A program made the position numbers and the translations under genes. From positions 20,561 to 84,560 of the forward strand of contig NZ_QICQ01000009.1 of the NCBI RefSeq assembly GCF_003201195.1: 64,000 nt of DNA, given 5' to 3'. The notes beneath the pieces are model-generated. The model was given only the letters and a program-made list of their open reading frames with translations, did not search any database and was not told where the DNA came from. This DNA comes from Nitrosomonas eutropha. Lineage in GTDB: Bacteria > Pseudomonadota > Gammaproteobacteria > Burkholderiales > Nitrosomonadaceae. How positions within the stretch are numbered: position 1 is the stretch's first letter; the number at the start of each line of letters is the position of its first letter. Below are positions 44,579 to 54,611 of the stretch, piece after piece.

Positions 44579-44605
44579 TATATGGCGTGGTGGCGAAATT
44601 TCAAC
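44579..44605 (-). promoter_or_regulatory. sigma-32 type promoter of clpB
   Basis: On the minus strand GTTGAAA (44599-44605) and GCCATATA (44579-44586) resemble the heat-shock sigma boxes CTTGAAA and CCCCATNT with normal spacing. They are about 40 bases upstream of the clpB start. Confidence 0.6.
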
Positions 44606-45019
44606 CCGGTGGCGCGATTTGATTTTTTAACTGGAGATGAACTGGTGAAGTATTGGTTGCTGGCTGGCTAGTGATTACGGGGGGAGGCGGAAGGGATCGT
44701 CCCTTTAATTCGAATTGAAATGGTGGCTATTTGATAATTAGCCAGGAGAGGTAATTCCTTAATTTTAAGAGTGTTTCTTGATGGACTCGCTGCCGATCCA
44801 GATGAGAGAAATCGCTCCACTACTGCTGGAAGCAGTGGAGCTGGTGATGGGCAGGTTTAATCAATTTTATTTTTGATTTCAGAAGCCTTATCTTTGGCTG
44901 TATCATAAGGTTTCATTTGCTTGATTCTTGGCTGTTTGTTTCAGCTGTCCGTGCATGCTGCTTCTTTGGCGCAGTTAATTGCCTTATTGGTGGATCGTTT
45001 CACATTGTCTGTCAAGGTG
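44606..45019. other. gene-poor gap upstream of clpB
   Basis: About 410 bases with no well-supported gene. A 31-codon frame at 44781-44876 (plus) lacks a ribosome-binding site. A hairpin GCTCCACT…AGTGGAGC lies near 44813-44840, and a CTGGCTGGCT run lies near 44659-44668. These may be remnants. Confidence 0.4.
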
Positions 45020-46513
45020 CTAATGAGAGCGTTGATTTCTTATCTCCGGGTAAGGATATAGCATGTTCAGCGCAATGCTCTTTCCGGCCGTTTCCACGAT
45101 GCGGATATGTTCCCGACGTAGTTCACGGGCATGCCGCAATCCGCAAGAATGGGCAATCATGCTGATTTCGTGATTAACGTTGGTGGCGTAATTGGCCACT
45201 CGCAGATATTTTTCTTCCACGACCAGGCCACGTTGCAGGCGCGGGTTATTGGTAGTGATACCGGTCGGGCAGGTGTTCAGGTGACAGCGCATGGCCTGAA
45301 TGCAGCCCAGGGAAAACATGAATCCCCGAGCGGTATTGACGAAATCTGCACCCGCACATAATGCCCATGCACATTTGGCAGAAGTAACCAGTTTCCCTGC
45401 TGCAACGACGCGGATACGCTGTCTCAGGCCGGATTCGATCAGAGCATCGACCACCCGCGGCAGTGCCTCGGTAATCGGCAGCCCGGCATAATCGATCAGC
45501 GCCTGTGGAGCTGCGCCGCTGCCACCTTCACCGCCATCAATTGTCAGGAAATCGGGGGCATATTCCAGCCCTCTACGCAGGATGACATCGCACAACTCAT
45601 TGATGAAATGCCAGCCACCAATAGCAGTTTTGATGCCAACTGGTCGTCCGGTCAGTTCCCGGATAAAGGCAATTTGATCCAGCAGTTCTTCAATATTACC
45701 AACATCGTGATGCCGGTTGGGACTGATAGAATCCTGCCAGGGGGGAATGCCCCGGATAGCGGCAATTTCCGGGCTGACTTTGCATGCCGGCAGCATGCCG
45801 CCTTTACCTGGTTTTGCCCCTTGCGAAAGTTTGATTTCAAATGCCTTGACGGATTGGGCAATTTCCCGTGCACGGGTGGCAGAAAACTTTCCCTGCTCAT
45901 CCCGGATACCGTATTTGGCTGTGCCGATTTGCATGATGATGTCGCATTTCCCTTCCAGGTGAAAAGGAGCTAATCCCCCTTCGCCTGTACTTAGCCAGCA
46001 TCCGGCCTTAGCCGCACCAAGCGAAAGCGCACGCACAGCTGGTGCGGAAATGGCACCATAGCTCATACCGCTGATGTTGATGATGGATTGCGCCAGAAAG
46101 GGCTGGTCGCAGTAACCTTCACCAATGGACAGGGCGGGGATGGGCAGCTGATCTTCTTCCAGTATGGGAAAAGCGGCATTGACAAAAATGAGCGCCCCGG
46201 GTTCGCACAGATCGTACGAGGAGCCAAAGCCAACAGTACTTTCCATATTTTTGGCATTTTTATAGATCCAGCTCCGAGTAGCGCGATTGAATGGCATTTC
46301 ATCACGATCTCCGGTAAAGAAATATTGGCGGAAATACTTTCCCTGAGTTTCAAAAAAATAGCGCAATCGCCCGATGATGGGATAATTGCGCAATATGGTG
46401 TGCTTTTTCTGGGTAGCATCGCGGATGAAAAAGATGACTATGGCACCCACGATAATTAGCCCTAAAATAGTGGCAGTACTGAAAATAATTAGATTGATCA
46501 GGCTGTCTGACAT
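45020..46513 (-). CDS. membrane-anchored glutamate synthase-domain protein
   Basis: A 497-residue FMN-dependent protein of the glutamate-synthase central-domain family. An N-terminal helix (IIFSTATILGLIIVGAIVIFF) would anchor it to the membrane. The barrel has the FMN-binding GVGIKT-like VGIKTAIGGWHF and LTIDGGEGGSGAAP. Near the end, CIQAMRCHLNTCPTG supplies the three cysteines of a 3Fe-4S cluster as in GltB. The amidotransferase domain of true glutamate synthase is missing, so the reaction is unknown. It is divergent from nadC. Confidence 0.82.
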   Translation of the reverse strand: MSDSLINLIIFSTATILGLIIVGAIVIFFIRDATQKKHTILRNYPIIGRLRYFFETQGKYFRQYFFTGDRDEMPFNRATRSWIYKNAKNMESTVGFGSSYDLCEPGALIFVNAAFPILEEDQLPIPALSIGEGYCDQPFLAQSIINISGMSYGAISAPAVRALSLGAAKAGCWLSTGEGGLAPFHLEGKCDIIMQIGTAKYGIRDEQGKFSATRAREIAQSVKAFEIKLSQGAKPGKGGMLPACKVSPEIAAIRGIPPWQDSISPNRHHDVGNIEELLDQIAFIRELTGRPVGIKTAIGGWHFINELCDVILRRGLEYAPDFLTIDGGEGGSGAAPQALIDYAGLPITEALPRVVDALIESGLRQRIRVVAAGKLVTSAKCAWALCAGADFVNTARGFMFSLGCIQAMRCHLNTCPTGITTNNPRLQRGLVVEEKYLRVANYATNVNHEISMIAHSCGLRHARELRREHIRIVETAGKSIALNMLYPYPEIRNQRSH

Positions 46514-46552
46514 GGTGTCTGGAATGATGTTCTAAATAGATGAGTGTGAAGC

Positions 46553-47449
46553 ATGTTGCAAAGTGAAGCAATCAGCAAGCAGGTTCGACAAGCGCTGGAT
46601 GAAGATATTGGCAGTGGTGATCTGACAGCTACTCTGATCCAATCTGATCGATGTCTGCGTGCACAGGTGATCACCCGGGAAGCCATTATCATTTGTGGCA
46701 TTCCGTGGTTTGATGAAAGTTTCCATCAACTATCTCCGGCCGCCAGGATTGACTGGCGTGTCAGCGAAGGGCAGCAGGTTGGCAGTGATCAAGTGTTGTG
46801 CGTACTCAATGGCAATGCGCGGGCTTTGTTGACAGCAGAGCGCACTGCCTTAAATTTTTTGCAGATGCTCTCTGCGGTGGCGACGCGTACTCGACAGTTT
46901 GTCGATGCAACTGAAGGTACGGGTGTACAGGTTGTCGATACTCGCAAAACCTTGCCAGGATTACGCTTGGCGCAGAAATATGCCGTGCGCTGCGGAGGAG
47001 GAGTCAATCATCGTGCCGGGTTGTATGACGGGATTCTGATCAAGGAAAATCACATTATTGCGGCCGGCAGTATTGAAGCTGCTTTGCGCAGAGCTGCTGA
47101 AATTGCGCCTCCAGGAGTATTCATCCAGATTGAAGTGGAAACACGGAATGAATTCATACAAGCCCTGTCTGCCGGAGCACGCATGGTTCTGCTGGATAAC
47201 TTTGATCTGCCTGATCTGCGGGATGCCGTTACCTATAATCGACAATTCCTGGGCAAGCCTGCTGTACTTGAAGCCTCCGGCAACGTTACGCTTGATACTG
47301 TACGAGCGATTGCTGAAACGGGTGTGGACCGGATCTCAATCGGCAGCCTGACCAAGGATATACAGGCGACAGATTTGTCGATGCGTTTTTACGATGAAGC
47401 TTCCAGTGCAGCGATGACTTCATCGTCATTGATCTGCGGAAACAAGTGA
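46553..47449 (+). CDS. nadC: quinolinate phosphoribosyltransferase
   Basis: A 298-residue NadC, which converts quinolinate and PRPP to nicotinate mononucleotide in NAD synthesis. Visible are EDIGSGDLTA, LLTAERTALNFLQ, the VVDTRKTLPGLRLAQKYAV motif and IEVETRNE. The C terminus has about 17 extra residues that overlap the end of the opposite-strand phosphoribosyltransferase gene by 61 bases. It is divergent from the glutamate-synthase-like gene. Confidence 0.93.
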   Translation: MLQSEAISKQVRQALDEDIGSGDLTATLIQSDRCLRAQVITREAIIICGIPWFDESFHQLSPAARIDWRVSEGQQVGSDQVLCVLNGNARALLTAERTALNFLQMLSAVATRTRQFVDATEGTGVQVVDTRKTLPGLRLAQKYAVRCGGGVNHRAGLYDGILIKENHIIAAGSIEAALRRAAEIAPPGVFIQIEVETRNEFIQALSAGARMVLLDNFDLPDLRDAVTYNRQFLGKPAVLEASGNVTLDTVRAIAETGVDRISIGSLTKDIQATDLSMRFYDEASSAAMTSSSLICGNK

Positions 47450-48015
47450 TAAAACTGGCCGACTGAATAAAATATTGCAGGTGTTTCCAGGCAGATAACC
47501 TCATCTGCAAACGGAGTAATATCAGCCAGTGTTTTGGCTGGCGCGACCGGCACAGCGCAGATCAGTTTACGCGGTTGCTGGAGGCGGACAGCGTGCAATG
47601 CTGCAATCATGGTGGATCCGGTCGCCAAGCCATCATCCACTACAATTACGATTCGGTCATGCGGATCAATTGCCGGACGAGCAGGCGTATAACGTATCCG
47701 CCGCTCATGTAACAATTCGAGCTGAGTAGCTTTTTCGGTTGCAATGTATTCGCGAGTGGCGCCACTCCGGGCGGCATGGCCGGCCAGATAAACTTGTCCA
47801 TTTTCGTCGACGGCGCCAATTGCAAACTCTGGATTCTCCGGCGCACGCAGCTTGCGGACCAGCACAACATCCAGTTCACCTTCCAGTTTGTTGGCAATGA
47901 TGCGGGACATAGGCACCGCACCCCGTGGAATTGCCAGTATCAGCGGATTTTGTCCCTGATAAGCCTTGAGCTGCTCTGCCAACCGGATGGCGGCTGCTGT
48001 ACGATCCTCAAACAT
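47389..48015 (-). CDS. phosphoribosyltransferase domain protein
   Basis: A 208-residue predicted type I phosphoribosyltransferase. The N terminus ILAIPRGAVPMSRIIAN is the start of the fold, and the PRPP-binding loop reads IVIVVDDGLATGSTM. This family is found in many bacteria without a known substrate. The reading frame ends inside nadC, in tail-to-tail overlap. Confidence 0.82.
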   Translation of the reverse strand: MFEDRTAAAIRLAEQLKAYQGQNPLILAIPRGAVPMSRIIANKLEGELDVVLVRKLRAPENPEFAIGAVDENGQVYLAGHAARSGATREYIATEKATQLELLHERRIRYTPARPAIDPHDRIVIVVDDGLATGSTMIAALHAVRLQQPRKLICAVPVAPAKTLADITPFADEVICLETPAIFYSVGQFYHLFPQINDDEVIAALEASS

Positions 48016-48206
48016 TTTTCTGTGCCCCCACAGTACGCTGATACTTGTATCCTACATCGACAGATGTTGATTGGCGATAGTGTTGCTACCTTGGCTTACT
48101 GATCAGTCGTGATGATGGTGACAATAACAGTGGGGGTGAAAAAGATGACGTGCCTCTTTCCATAGATTATAAAATGGCTCCATTTTTTTGATCAGCTTGA
48201 CCACAA

Positions 48207-49706
48207 ATGATTTTTAGCTCATGGCAATTTATTCTTGTTTTTTTGCCGTTTTCTTTTTTTGTCTATTTCTGGCTTAATTACAGGCGCCTAGTTATTGCCG
48301 GAAAAATCTGGTTGGTTGTTGTGAGCTTGTTTTTCTATGCTTACTGGGATATTAGGTATCTGCCTTTAATCTTGGTATCAATTTTCCTGAATTTTGCAAT
48401 TGGGACCGGGCTTGCTCAGGCACATGAGCAATCCTTACAATGGAAACAAAAAATACGCCATAGAATCAATAGAAAAGTTGTTCTTGCTACGGGAATAACT
48501 GCCAATCTCCTATTACTTGGGTACTACAAATATACTGATTTTTTGCTCAGTAACGTTAATTTAATTTTTGGAACAGATTTAGAGTTACCACAAATCGTTC
48601 TTCCTTTAGCGATTAGTTTCTTTACATTTACGCAAATTGTTTATTTGGTGGATAGTTATAAAGGTGAGACAACTGAGTATGATTTGCTGAATTACTCACT
48701 ATTTGTAACTTTTTTCCCACATCTTATTGCCGGGCCGATTGTCCATCACCGGCAAATCATGCCGCAATTTTTTTCACAGTGGACTTTAATACGTAGATAT
48801 TCGAATATTTTGAAAGGTTTATTTATTTTTTCAATTGGACTTTTCAAAAAGGTTGTTATTGCGGATAGCTTTGCTATCTGGGCAACTGCAGGGTTTGATG
48901 GTGGTCAGTATCTCGATTTTTTTGCTGCATGGGCAACAAGCTTATCCTACACTTTCCAGCTTTATTTTGATTTTAGTGGATATTGTGACATGGCGATTGG
49001 CGCCTCGTTACTATTCAATATATGGCTACCGATAAACTTTAATTCTCCTTATAAGGCGCTAGATATACAGGATTTTTGGCGACGTTGGCATATTACACTC
49101 AGTAATTTTCTTCGAGATTATCTATATATTCCTTTAGGCGGAAATCGATGCGGGGAATATCGCACTTATCTTAATATTTTTATTACATTCGTTCTGGGAG
49201 GTTTATGGCACGGTGCGACCTGGATGTTTGTAATATGGGGTGCTATGCATGGTTGTGCTCTTGTTATTCATCGGCTCTGGAAACTACTTAAATATCCATT
49301 ACATTCCGCTTTGGCGTGGATTTTAACTTTTACATTTGTAAATGTTACTTGGGTATTTTTTCGCGCCAAGACTTTAGATGATGCATTTCGTGTACTACGT
49401 GGAATGGTTGATTTTTCTTCCGTGTTAGGCCATACCACAGGTGGAATTCCTGTAGCAGACTTGGCTTGGGGAGGTTGGCTATCTGACATTTTGTTGAAGT
49501 TTATGCCCGCGAGTTTTATCGGGCAATTTCCCATTTATCTGGCAATCTTCGCCACATTCATGCTAATTCCTCAAAAAAATTCAGTGGAAATGGTGAGCGA
49601 AGCCATTGGAATGAGGGAGCTTGCTTTTAGTATTGTTCTTTCTGTAACGGCAATGTATTTCATGTTGGCTGCGACTAGCTCGGTATTTCTTTACTTCAAT
49701 TTTTGA
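48207..49706 (+). CDS. MBOAT O-acyltransferase (AlgI-like)
   Basis: A 499-residue polytopic membrane protein of the MBOAT family, AlgI type, which passes acetyl groups across the membrane for polysaccharide O-acetylation. The signature GGLWHGATWMFVIWGAMHG carries the catalytic histidine. PHLIAGPIVHH, DFWRRWHITLS and LYIPLGGNRCGEYRT are also conserved. Base composition is clearly more AT-rich than in the neighbours. The AlgJ-like gene begins within its last codons (stop and start overlap). Confidence 0.9.
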   Translation: MIFSSWQFILVFLPFSFFVYFWLNYRRLVIAGKIWLVVVSLFFYAYWDIRYLPLILVSIFLNFAIGTGLAQAHEQSLQWKQKIRHRINRKVVLATGITANLLLLGYYKYTDFLLSNVNLIFGTDLELPQIVLPLAISFFTFTQIVYLVDSYKGETTEYDLLNYSLFVTFFPHLIAGPIVHHRQIMPQFFSQWTLIRRYSNILKGLFIFSIGLFKKVVIADSFAIWATAGFDGGQYLDFFAAWATSLSYTFQLYFDFSGYCDMAIGASLLFNIWLPINFNSPYKALDIQDFWRRWHITLSNFLRDYLYIPLGGNRCGEYRTYLNIFITFVLGGLWHGATWMFVIWGAMHGCALVIHRLWKLLKYPLHSALAWILTFTFVNVTWVFFRAKTLDDAFRVLRGMVDFSSVLGHTTGGIPVADLAWGGWLSDILLKFMPASFIGQFPIYLAIFATFMLIPQKNSVEMVSEAIGMRELAFSIVLSVTAMYFMLAATSSVFLYFNF

Positions 49707-51246
49707 TTGCACAGATCGTGAAACGTAGTGTATTCATTTTCTTATCTGTAGTTTTATTTAGTCTTCTGGTTGTTCCAGCAATCAACATTTTTACTGCACC
49801 AAGTCGCGAAGCTATCAAATGGGGAGAGAGATCTTTCCTGTATAACATGGATTTCATATCAAGATGGGTAGCACTACTTCTTTACCCGGTTGGTATAAGT
49901 ACAGATTCAAACCAAGTAATAATTGGTTACGATGGTTGGCTTTTCTTGGGGGATATATATGAAGAAACTCGAACAATAGATCGCCGCCCTCCATCCGCAG
50001 CGGACTATGTTTCCAGCCAAAAAATCGGAAGTGCTATAGAGTCTTGGAATGCTTATCTTTCGAGTAAGGGGGTAAAACTTTTTAGAATTATGATTGGCCC
50101 CAATAAAGGGACTATTTATCCTGAGAATTTGCCACTTTGGGCCAAGACATCCATACCTAACGCTACTGATGCCTTGCTTATCGGAGCAAATACAATTCAT
50201 TACGTTGATTTTAGAAATACTTTGTTGGAGGCCAAGGCAAACTACTCTGAGCTCTTATATTATAAAACGGACACACACTGGAATGCTCTGGGAGCAGGAA
50301 TTGCTTTTCGAGCTTTTGCGCAGCAGATAGGTAAGGTTGCTCCAGAGATCCAATGGCCACCACAAAAAACCTATAAACTCAAACGAGTTGATTCTCGTGC
50401 TGGGGGCGATTTGGCAAATTTTCTCAGGCTTACCACTTATCTTTCTGATTTAGAACCTGTAATTTACACATCAAGTTTAGCGGTGGAAACTACACAATTG
50501 GACTATGACACTGGACATATCCTTCGACAAGGAGGGAATCCTCAAGTTAATGCACCGAATAAGCCGCTTCTGATTCAATCTTGTAGTGCCCTCAATCAAA
50601 AAAAGTGCTTTGGTTAAGAGATTCTTTTGGTACTGCAATGTCACCTTTGATGGCTGCAACATTTAGTGAAGTACTTCAATTGCATTGGGCTGAAGCAATA
50701 AAACCAGGTGGAAAGTTTGTCCAATTAGTCGAGGAGTGGGAGCCGGACTATGTTTTTTTTACAGTGGTTGAACGCACCTCAAGAAATCCACAGTTTGCCT
50801 TGTACCCTCCTCCAGTTTTTGTTCCGTTAGGAAGTAAATTTAAACCAATTCAGACTACGACAGCTGTTGGATTAAATCATTTGTTACAGGGTACAACGAC
50901 TGATGAGTTCCAAATTATTGGAAGTGACCCTTTCTTTGATTTTACGGTATCAGAAATAATTAAGCCTAAAGAGGTGGATTACCTCAGTATTAGTCTGAGT
51001 TGTGCTGATGGGTCACAATCGGTACCCTTACAGCTTTTCTGGTTGGTAGATGATCAACCTTATTTTGATGAAGAACACAGTACAAGGTTTTTATTTCGGA
51101 CTGGACAAAATTTAATTAATCTTCATACACTGCCAAAATGGGATTCTGCTAAATCCATTACCCGAATTCGAATTGATATTGATGCTCTGGATTCTTGTAC
51201 CCATTTTAAACTGGACAATCCGACTTTTGGGGAGGAAATAAGTTGA
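49703..51246 (+). pseudogene. AlgJ/AlgX-like SGNH acetyltransferase, frameshifted
   Basis: One gene split in two frames. The first part (49703-50617) has an N-terminal membrane helix, IGYDGWLFLGD and the family motif YKTDTHWNALGAG. The second part (from about 50605) continues with LWLRDSFGTAMSPLMA, the GDSF-like block, then WEPDYVFFTVVERT. The frame changes in a run of seven A at 50588-50594; eight A would join LNQKK directly to VLWLRDSFG. AlgJ/AlgX-type proteins complete O-acetylation on the periplasmic side with AlgI-type partners. About 510 residues if restored. Starts at TTG 49703 or GTG 49718 are possible. A sequencing error or phase-variable tract is as likely as true loss. Confidence 0.75.
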
Positions 51247-51382
51247 CGGTCAGCTTCAGAGATTCCGGGTCGGTTTTGATAATCAGGTAAGACATATAGA
51301 TACTTGAGTGTTGCTTGTGATTACTTATTGCTTCAGTAATCTTCTGTTTTGTCAGAAATTACTCAGCCTAACCAGTATCTCC

Positions 51383-52657
51383 CTAAGCGAACGTGTCAAT
51401 GATTCCTGAGTGCCTGGTGATCAATGAAACCGGTGTATGTGTTCCGATGGAGTTGTTCGGGAAGCGGTTATTCCCGGAGGAACGAGAGGAGTTGTCCCGT
51501 TCACTTTCTGCCTGTTGCTGCGGGGTATCCGCGCTAACTGAGGTATCTGCCAGCGTAATACCGTTTTCTGCCATGATTTCGCGCAATCTGGGTAAATTGG
51601 CTTCGATGGCTTCACGTACGGCAGTATGATGCGAAACAAATTGTGCCGTAAGCTGGTGATCGTCGGATAATTGCAGTGAGATTTCTATCGGACCGAGGTG
51701 CGCCGGGTGTAATTTCAATTCTGCTGCCTGCATTCGCTGCGTTGCCAGCCAGGTGATTTTCCGGCCGAATTCTTCAGGCCAATCCGGATGTCCAAATTCT
51801 GCGGCGATAGCCGGGGCATTATTCATGGCATCAGCAGTAGCAGTATCAGTGATGCTGGTATGCATTGCTACAGGCATCATTGAAGTTGACAAGGCTTTAC
51901 TACTGTCGACGAAGTTTGCCGCATCAATTGCCTGATCAAAATTAGGGGTGGAAATAGGAGCCGTATTGCTGATGCTCCTGTTTCCGTCCGACAGTTCGAT
52001 GGAAGGGGTTGTGGTATTAACCTGGTTGATCGTCTGTAGCGAGCTGGCTAGGTGCTGACCATTGGAAATCCTGTTTTCTGGTTCGGCGGATGACGGATTG
52101 CCTCTCGTCAATATATCAGGCTCACTTGTAACCAGTTGCCCAGTATTTGAAATCATATACGTCATTGAGGCCGGCTGGATTCTGTCACTATCGGCAAAAT
52201 CTGCCGCATCAATTACTTGATTAAAGCCATTTGTAGAAGTAGATGCCAGATTGCTGATGCCCTTGGTTACATCTGTCAGCTCAATAGGGTCAGTTGTCAA
52301 TAGTAAGCTGGCTGAGTACTGCCCGGCATTCGAGGCTGTGCTTGTCGGTGGCCTAGATAATAGTTCTGCCGTTTGAATATCCGGTGTGGGCTGAGGTAGA
52401 TTGATCCATTGGCTAACCGGGATAGACATCATGCCTGGCATAAGTGCATCAGTCGGTAATGCAAGCTCCAGATTTTCAGTATCGTCTTCTTCAGCGGTCG
52501 GCTTATTCTCCATCACGCTGGTCAGGATGTTGCCAAATGCCTGTTCAACCGGTTGACCGGGAGCAGAAGGGATGGAAGCACCCGGCAAAATGGTCGTCAT
52601 GAGATCACTTGTTGTGACGCGCAGACCCATGTCAGGAATGGCGGGTAAATTCGGCAT
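51383..52657 (-). CDS. fliK: flagellar hook-length control protein FliK
   Basis: About 424 residues from the ATG at 52655-52657 (GAGGATAGC before it). The N-terminal two-thirds are low-complexity, rich in Ser, Thr, Asn and Pro, as in FliK rulers. The C-terminal substrate-switch domain reads LKLHPAHLGPIEISLQLS, then AVREAIEANLPRLREIMAEN. FliK measures the hook and switches export specificity. It is the last gene of fliF-K. Confidence 0.87.
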   Translation of the reverse strand: MPNLPAIPDMGLRVTTSDLMTTILPGASIPSAPGQPVEQAFGNILTSVMENKPTAEEDDTENLELALPTDALMPGMMSIPVSQWINLPQPTPDIQTAELLSRPPTSTASNAGQYSASLLLTTDPIELTDVTKGISNLASTSTNGFNQVIDAADFADSDRIQPASMTYMISNTGQLVTSEPDILTRGNPSSAEPENRISNGQHLASSLQTINQVNTTTPSIELSDGNRSISNTAPISTPNFDQAIDAANFVDSSKALSTSMMPVAMHTSITDTATADAMNNAPAIAAEFGHPDWPEEFGRKITWLATQRMQAAELKLHPAHLGPIEISLQLSDDHQLTAQFVSHHTAVREAIEANLPRLREIMAENGITLADTSVSADTPQQQAESERDNSSRSSGNNRFPNNSIGTHTPVSLITRHSGIIDTFA

Positions 52658-52714
52658 AGCTATCCTCGGAGAAATTTGTGCTTGTATAACAAATATCAAG
52701 CAATTTTGATGCCA

Positions 52715-53167
52715 CTATTCCACGTTCTTTGGCCGTTTGCTGAGTGTGTGTGAAGTGTGTTCATCCAGCTGATGTTGCTCCTGCTTTTGCAGGCGCAGTT
52801 GATAATGAAGCTTGGCACGTTGCGATAAGGTGTCATATGATTTCAGTTTTTTTCGCTGATGGTGGTATTGCATGCTGCCTGCTTCCGTATGCTGTTGTGT
52901 CACCGCAACAAGGTTTTGCTGTGCCTGAATGGCGGTATCAAGCTTGCAGATAAATGCCTTGAAATTACGCCACTCGGTGGGTGTCACGCCATTACCGGCA
53001 GATTCCGTGAATTGCACCTGGTAGTTTTCCCGGTATTCGATCAGCAGCCGCAGGGTTTTTTCAGCCTCCTGTTGCTTGAAATTTAACTTTCCCAGATTAA
53101 TGGCGGCATCATCCGTCTGCTTACGGGCATGTTCCAGTAACAGTTTGAGTGAATGAGAAGTGGCCAT
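52715..53167 (-). CDS. fliJ: flagellar export chaperone FliJ
   Basis: A 150-residue, mostly helical coiled-coil protein rich in Gln, Lys and Glu (KLLLEHARKQTDDAAINLGK…), as expected for FliJ, the stalk-like partner of the FliI ATPase. Identification rests largely on its position between fliI and fliK and on normal length. It starts 16 bases after fliI. Confidence 0.85.
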   Translation of the reverse strand: MATSHSLKLLLEHARKQTDDAAINLGKLNFKQQEAEKTLRLLIEYRENYQVQFTESAGNGVTPTEWRNFKAFICKLDTAIQAQQNLVAVTQQHTEAGSMQYHHQRKKLKSYDTLSQRAKLHYQLRLQKQEQHQLDEHTSHTLSKRPKNVE

Positions 53168-53183
53168 GATTCATCTTATCCGG

Positions 53184-54590
53184 TTACAGATTCAGGGTAG
53201 TTAGTTTGTCCATGCTTTTGGCATAGTTTTCCTGCTCGAACATGCCTTGCTGCAGGAAAGATTCGAGTGCCGGATAAAGCGCGATAGCCTGATCCAGTTG
53301 AGGATCAGTGCCACTGATATATGCGCCAACGCTGATCAGATCATGGCTGCGCTGGTAGCGAGAGTACAGCGCCTTGAAACGCTGCGCCTGACCAAGCTGC
53401 TCGCGTGTTACCAAGCTGGCCATCACCCGGCTGATCGAGGACTCTATATCTATCGCCGGGTAATGACCGGCGTCGGCCAAGTGTCGTGAAAGAACAATGT
53501 GACCATCGAGAATGGCGCGTGCATTATCAGCGATGGGATCGTTTGGATCATCATTTTCGGCCAGCACGGTATAAAAGGCGGTAATTGATCCACTGCCCCG
53601 TCGGCCATTGCCAGCGCGTTCTACCAGTTGGGGCAAGCGAGCAAATACCGAGGGAGGATAACCCTTAGTGGCAGGCGGTTCGCCAATGGCAAGTGAAATC
53701 TCGCGTTGTGCCATGGCAAAGCGGGTGAGTGAATCCATGATCAGCAGCACATGCTTGCCTTCATCGCGGAAATATTCAGCTATCGCTGTCGCGTAGGCAG
53801 CGCCATGCAACCGCATTAGTGGTGAGGTATCAGCCGGGGCAGCCACGACCACTGAGCGTGCCAGGCCTTCCTCTCCCAGAATGGTTTCGATGAATTCCTG
53901 CACTTCCCGGCCCCGTTCCCCGATCAGTGCTACCACGATAACATCCGCGCTGGTATAACGCGCCATCATGCCGAGCAAGACACTTTTACCCACACCACTA
54001 CCGGCAAACAATCCCATGCGCTGGCCACGACCCACGCTCAACAGGGTGTTAATCGCACGCACGCCAACATCCAGTATTTTTTCGATGGGTGCCCGTTCCA
54101 GTGGATTGAATGGACGGCCATAAAGTGGAACGTTGTGCCCGCACTGGAGCGGACCGAGCCGATCAAGTGGTTCACCGACTCCGTTCAGGACACGCCCCAG
54201 CAGTTCCGGGCCGACACTGATGTGCTTTGCCCGGTCAGCTGCACGTCGTCGCGGATGCTGTATCGCCCCGATGCGGGGAGGTGTACCGGTATATTCAACT
54301 GGAACTACTTTTGCGCCGGGAGTCAGCCCGTAGATATCGCCGGATGGCATCAGGAAAAGCCGTTCTCCGGAAAAGCCGACTACCTCCGCTGTAACACTGG
54401 TGCCATTTGGCAGAAAAACAATACAACTGGTCCCCACTGCCAGTTTGAGGCCGACTGCCTCCATCACCAATCCGGCTACACGGGTCAGTGTACCGCTGAT
54501 GAGCAGAGGGTTGACAGGCTCAATCAGTTGTTGGCAATTCTGAATGAAGCCGCGCCAGAGCGAGGTATGTGTCGGCCCGATGGTGTCCAT
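53184..54590 (-). CDS. fliI: flagellum-specific ATPase FliI
   Basis: A 468-residue F1-like ATPase of the flagellar type III export system. The Walker A motif is [11 protein letters not shown], Walker B lies at [19 protein letters not shown], and the family sequence [20 protein letters not shown] is present. The length is normal. It lies 21 bases after fliH. Confidence 0.95.
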   Translation of the reverse strand: MDTIGPTHTSLWRGFIQNCQQLIEPVNPLLISGTLTRVAGLVMEAVGLKLAVGTSCIVFLPNGTSVTAEVVGFSGERLFLMPSGDIYGLTPGAKVVPVEYTGTPPRIGAIQHPRRRAADRAKHISVGPELLGRVLNGVGEPLDRLGPLQCGHNVPLYGRPFNPLERAPIEKILDVGVRAINTLLSVGRGQRMGLFAGSGVGKSVLLGMMARYTSADVIVVALIGERGREVQEFIETILGEEGLARSVVVAAPADTSPLMRLHGAAYATAIAEYFRDEGKHVLLIMDSLTRFAMAQREISLAIGEPPATKGYPPSVFARLPQLVERAGNGRRGSGSITAFYTVLAENDDPNDPIADNARAILDGHIVLSRHLADAGHYPAIDIESSISRVMASLVTREQLGQAQRFKALYSRYQRSHDLISVGAYISGTDPQLDQAIALYPALESFLQQGMFEQENYAKSMDKLTTLNL

Positions 54591-54611
54591 GATGGTGCCC
54601 GCCAGATAGCG

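Noticed and set aside
44781..44876. 31-codon frame MDSLPIQMREIAPLLLEAVE… upstream of clpB
   Set aside because: No ribosome-binding site; the region also forms a hairpin; too short to support.
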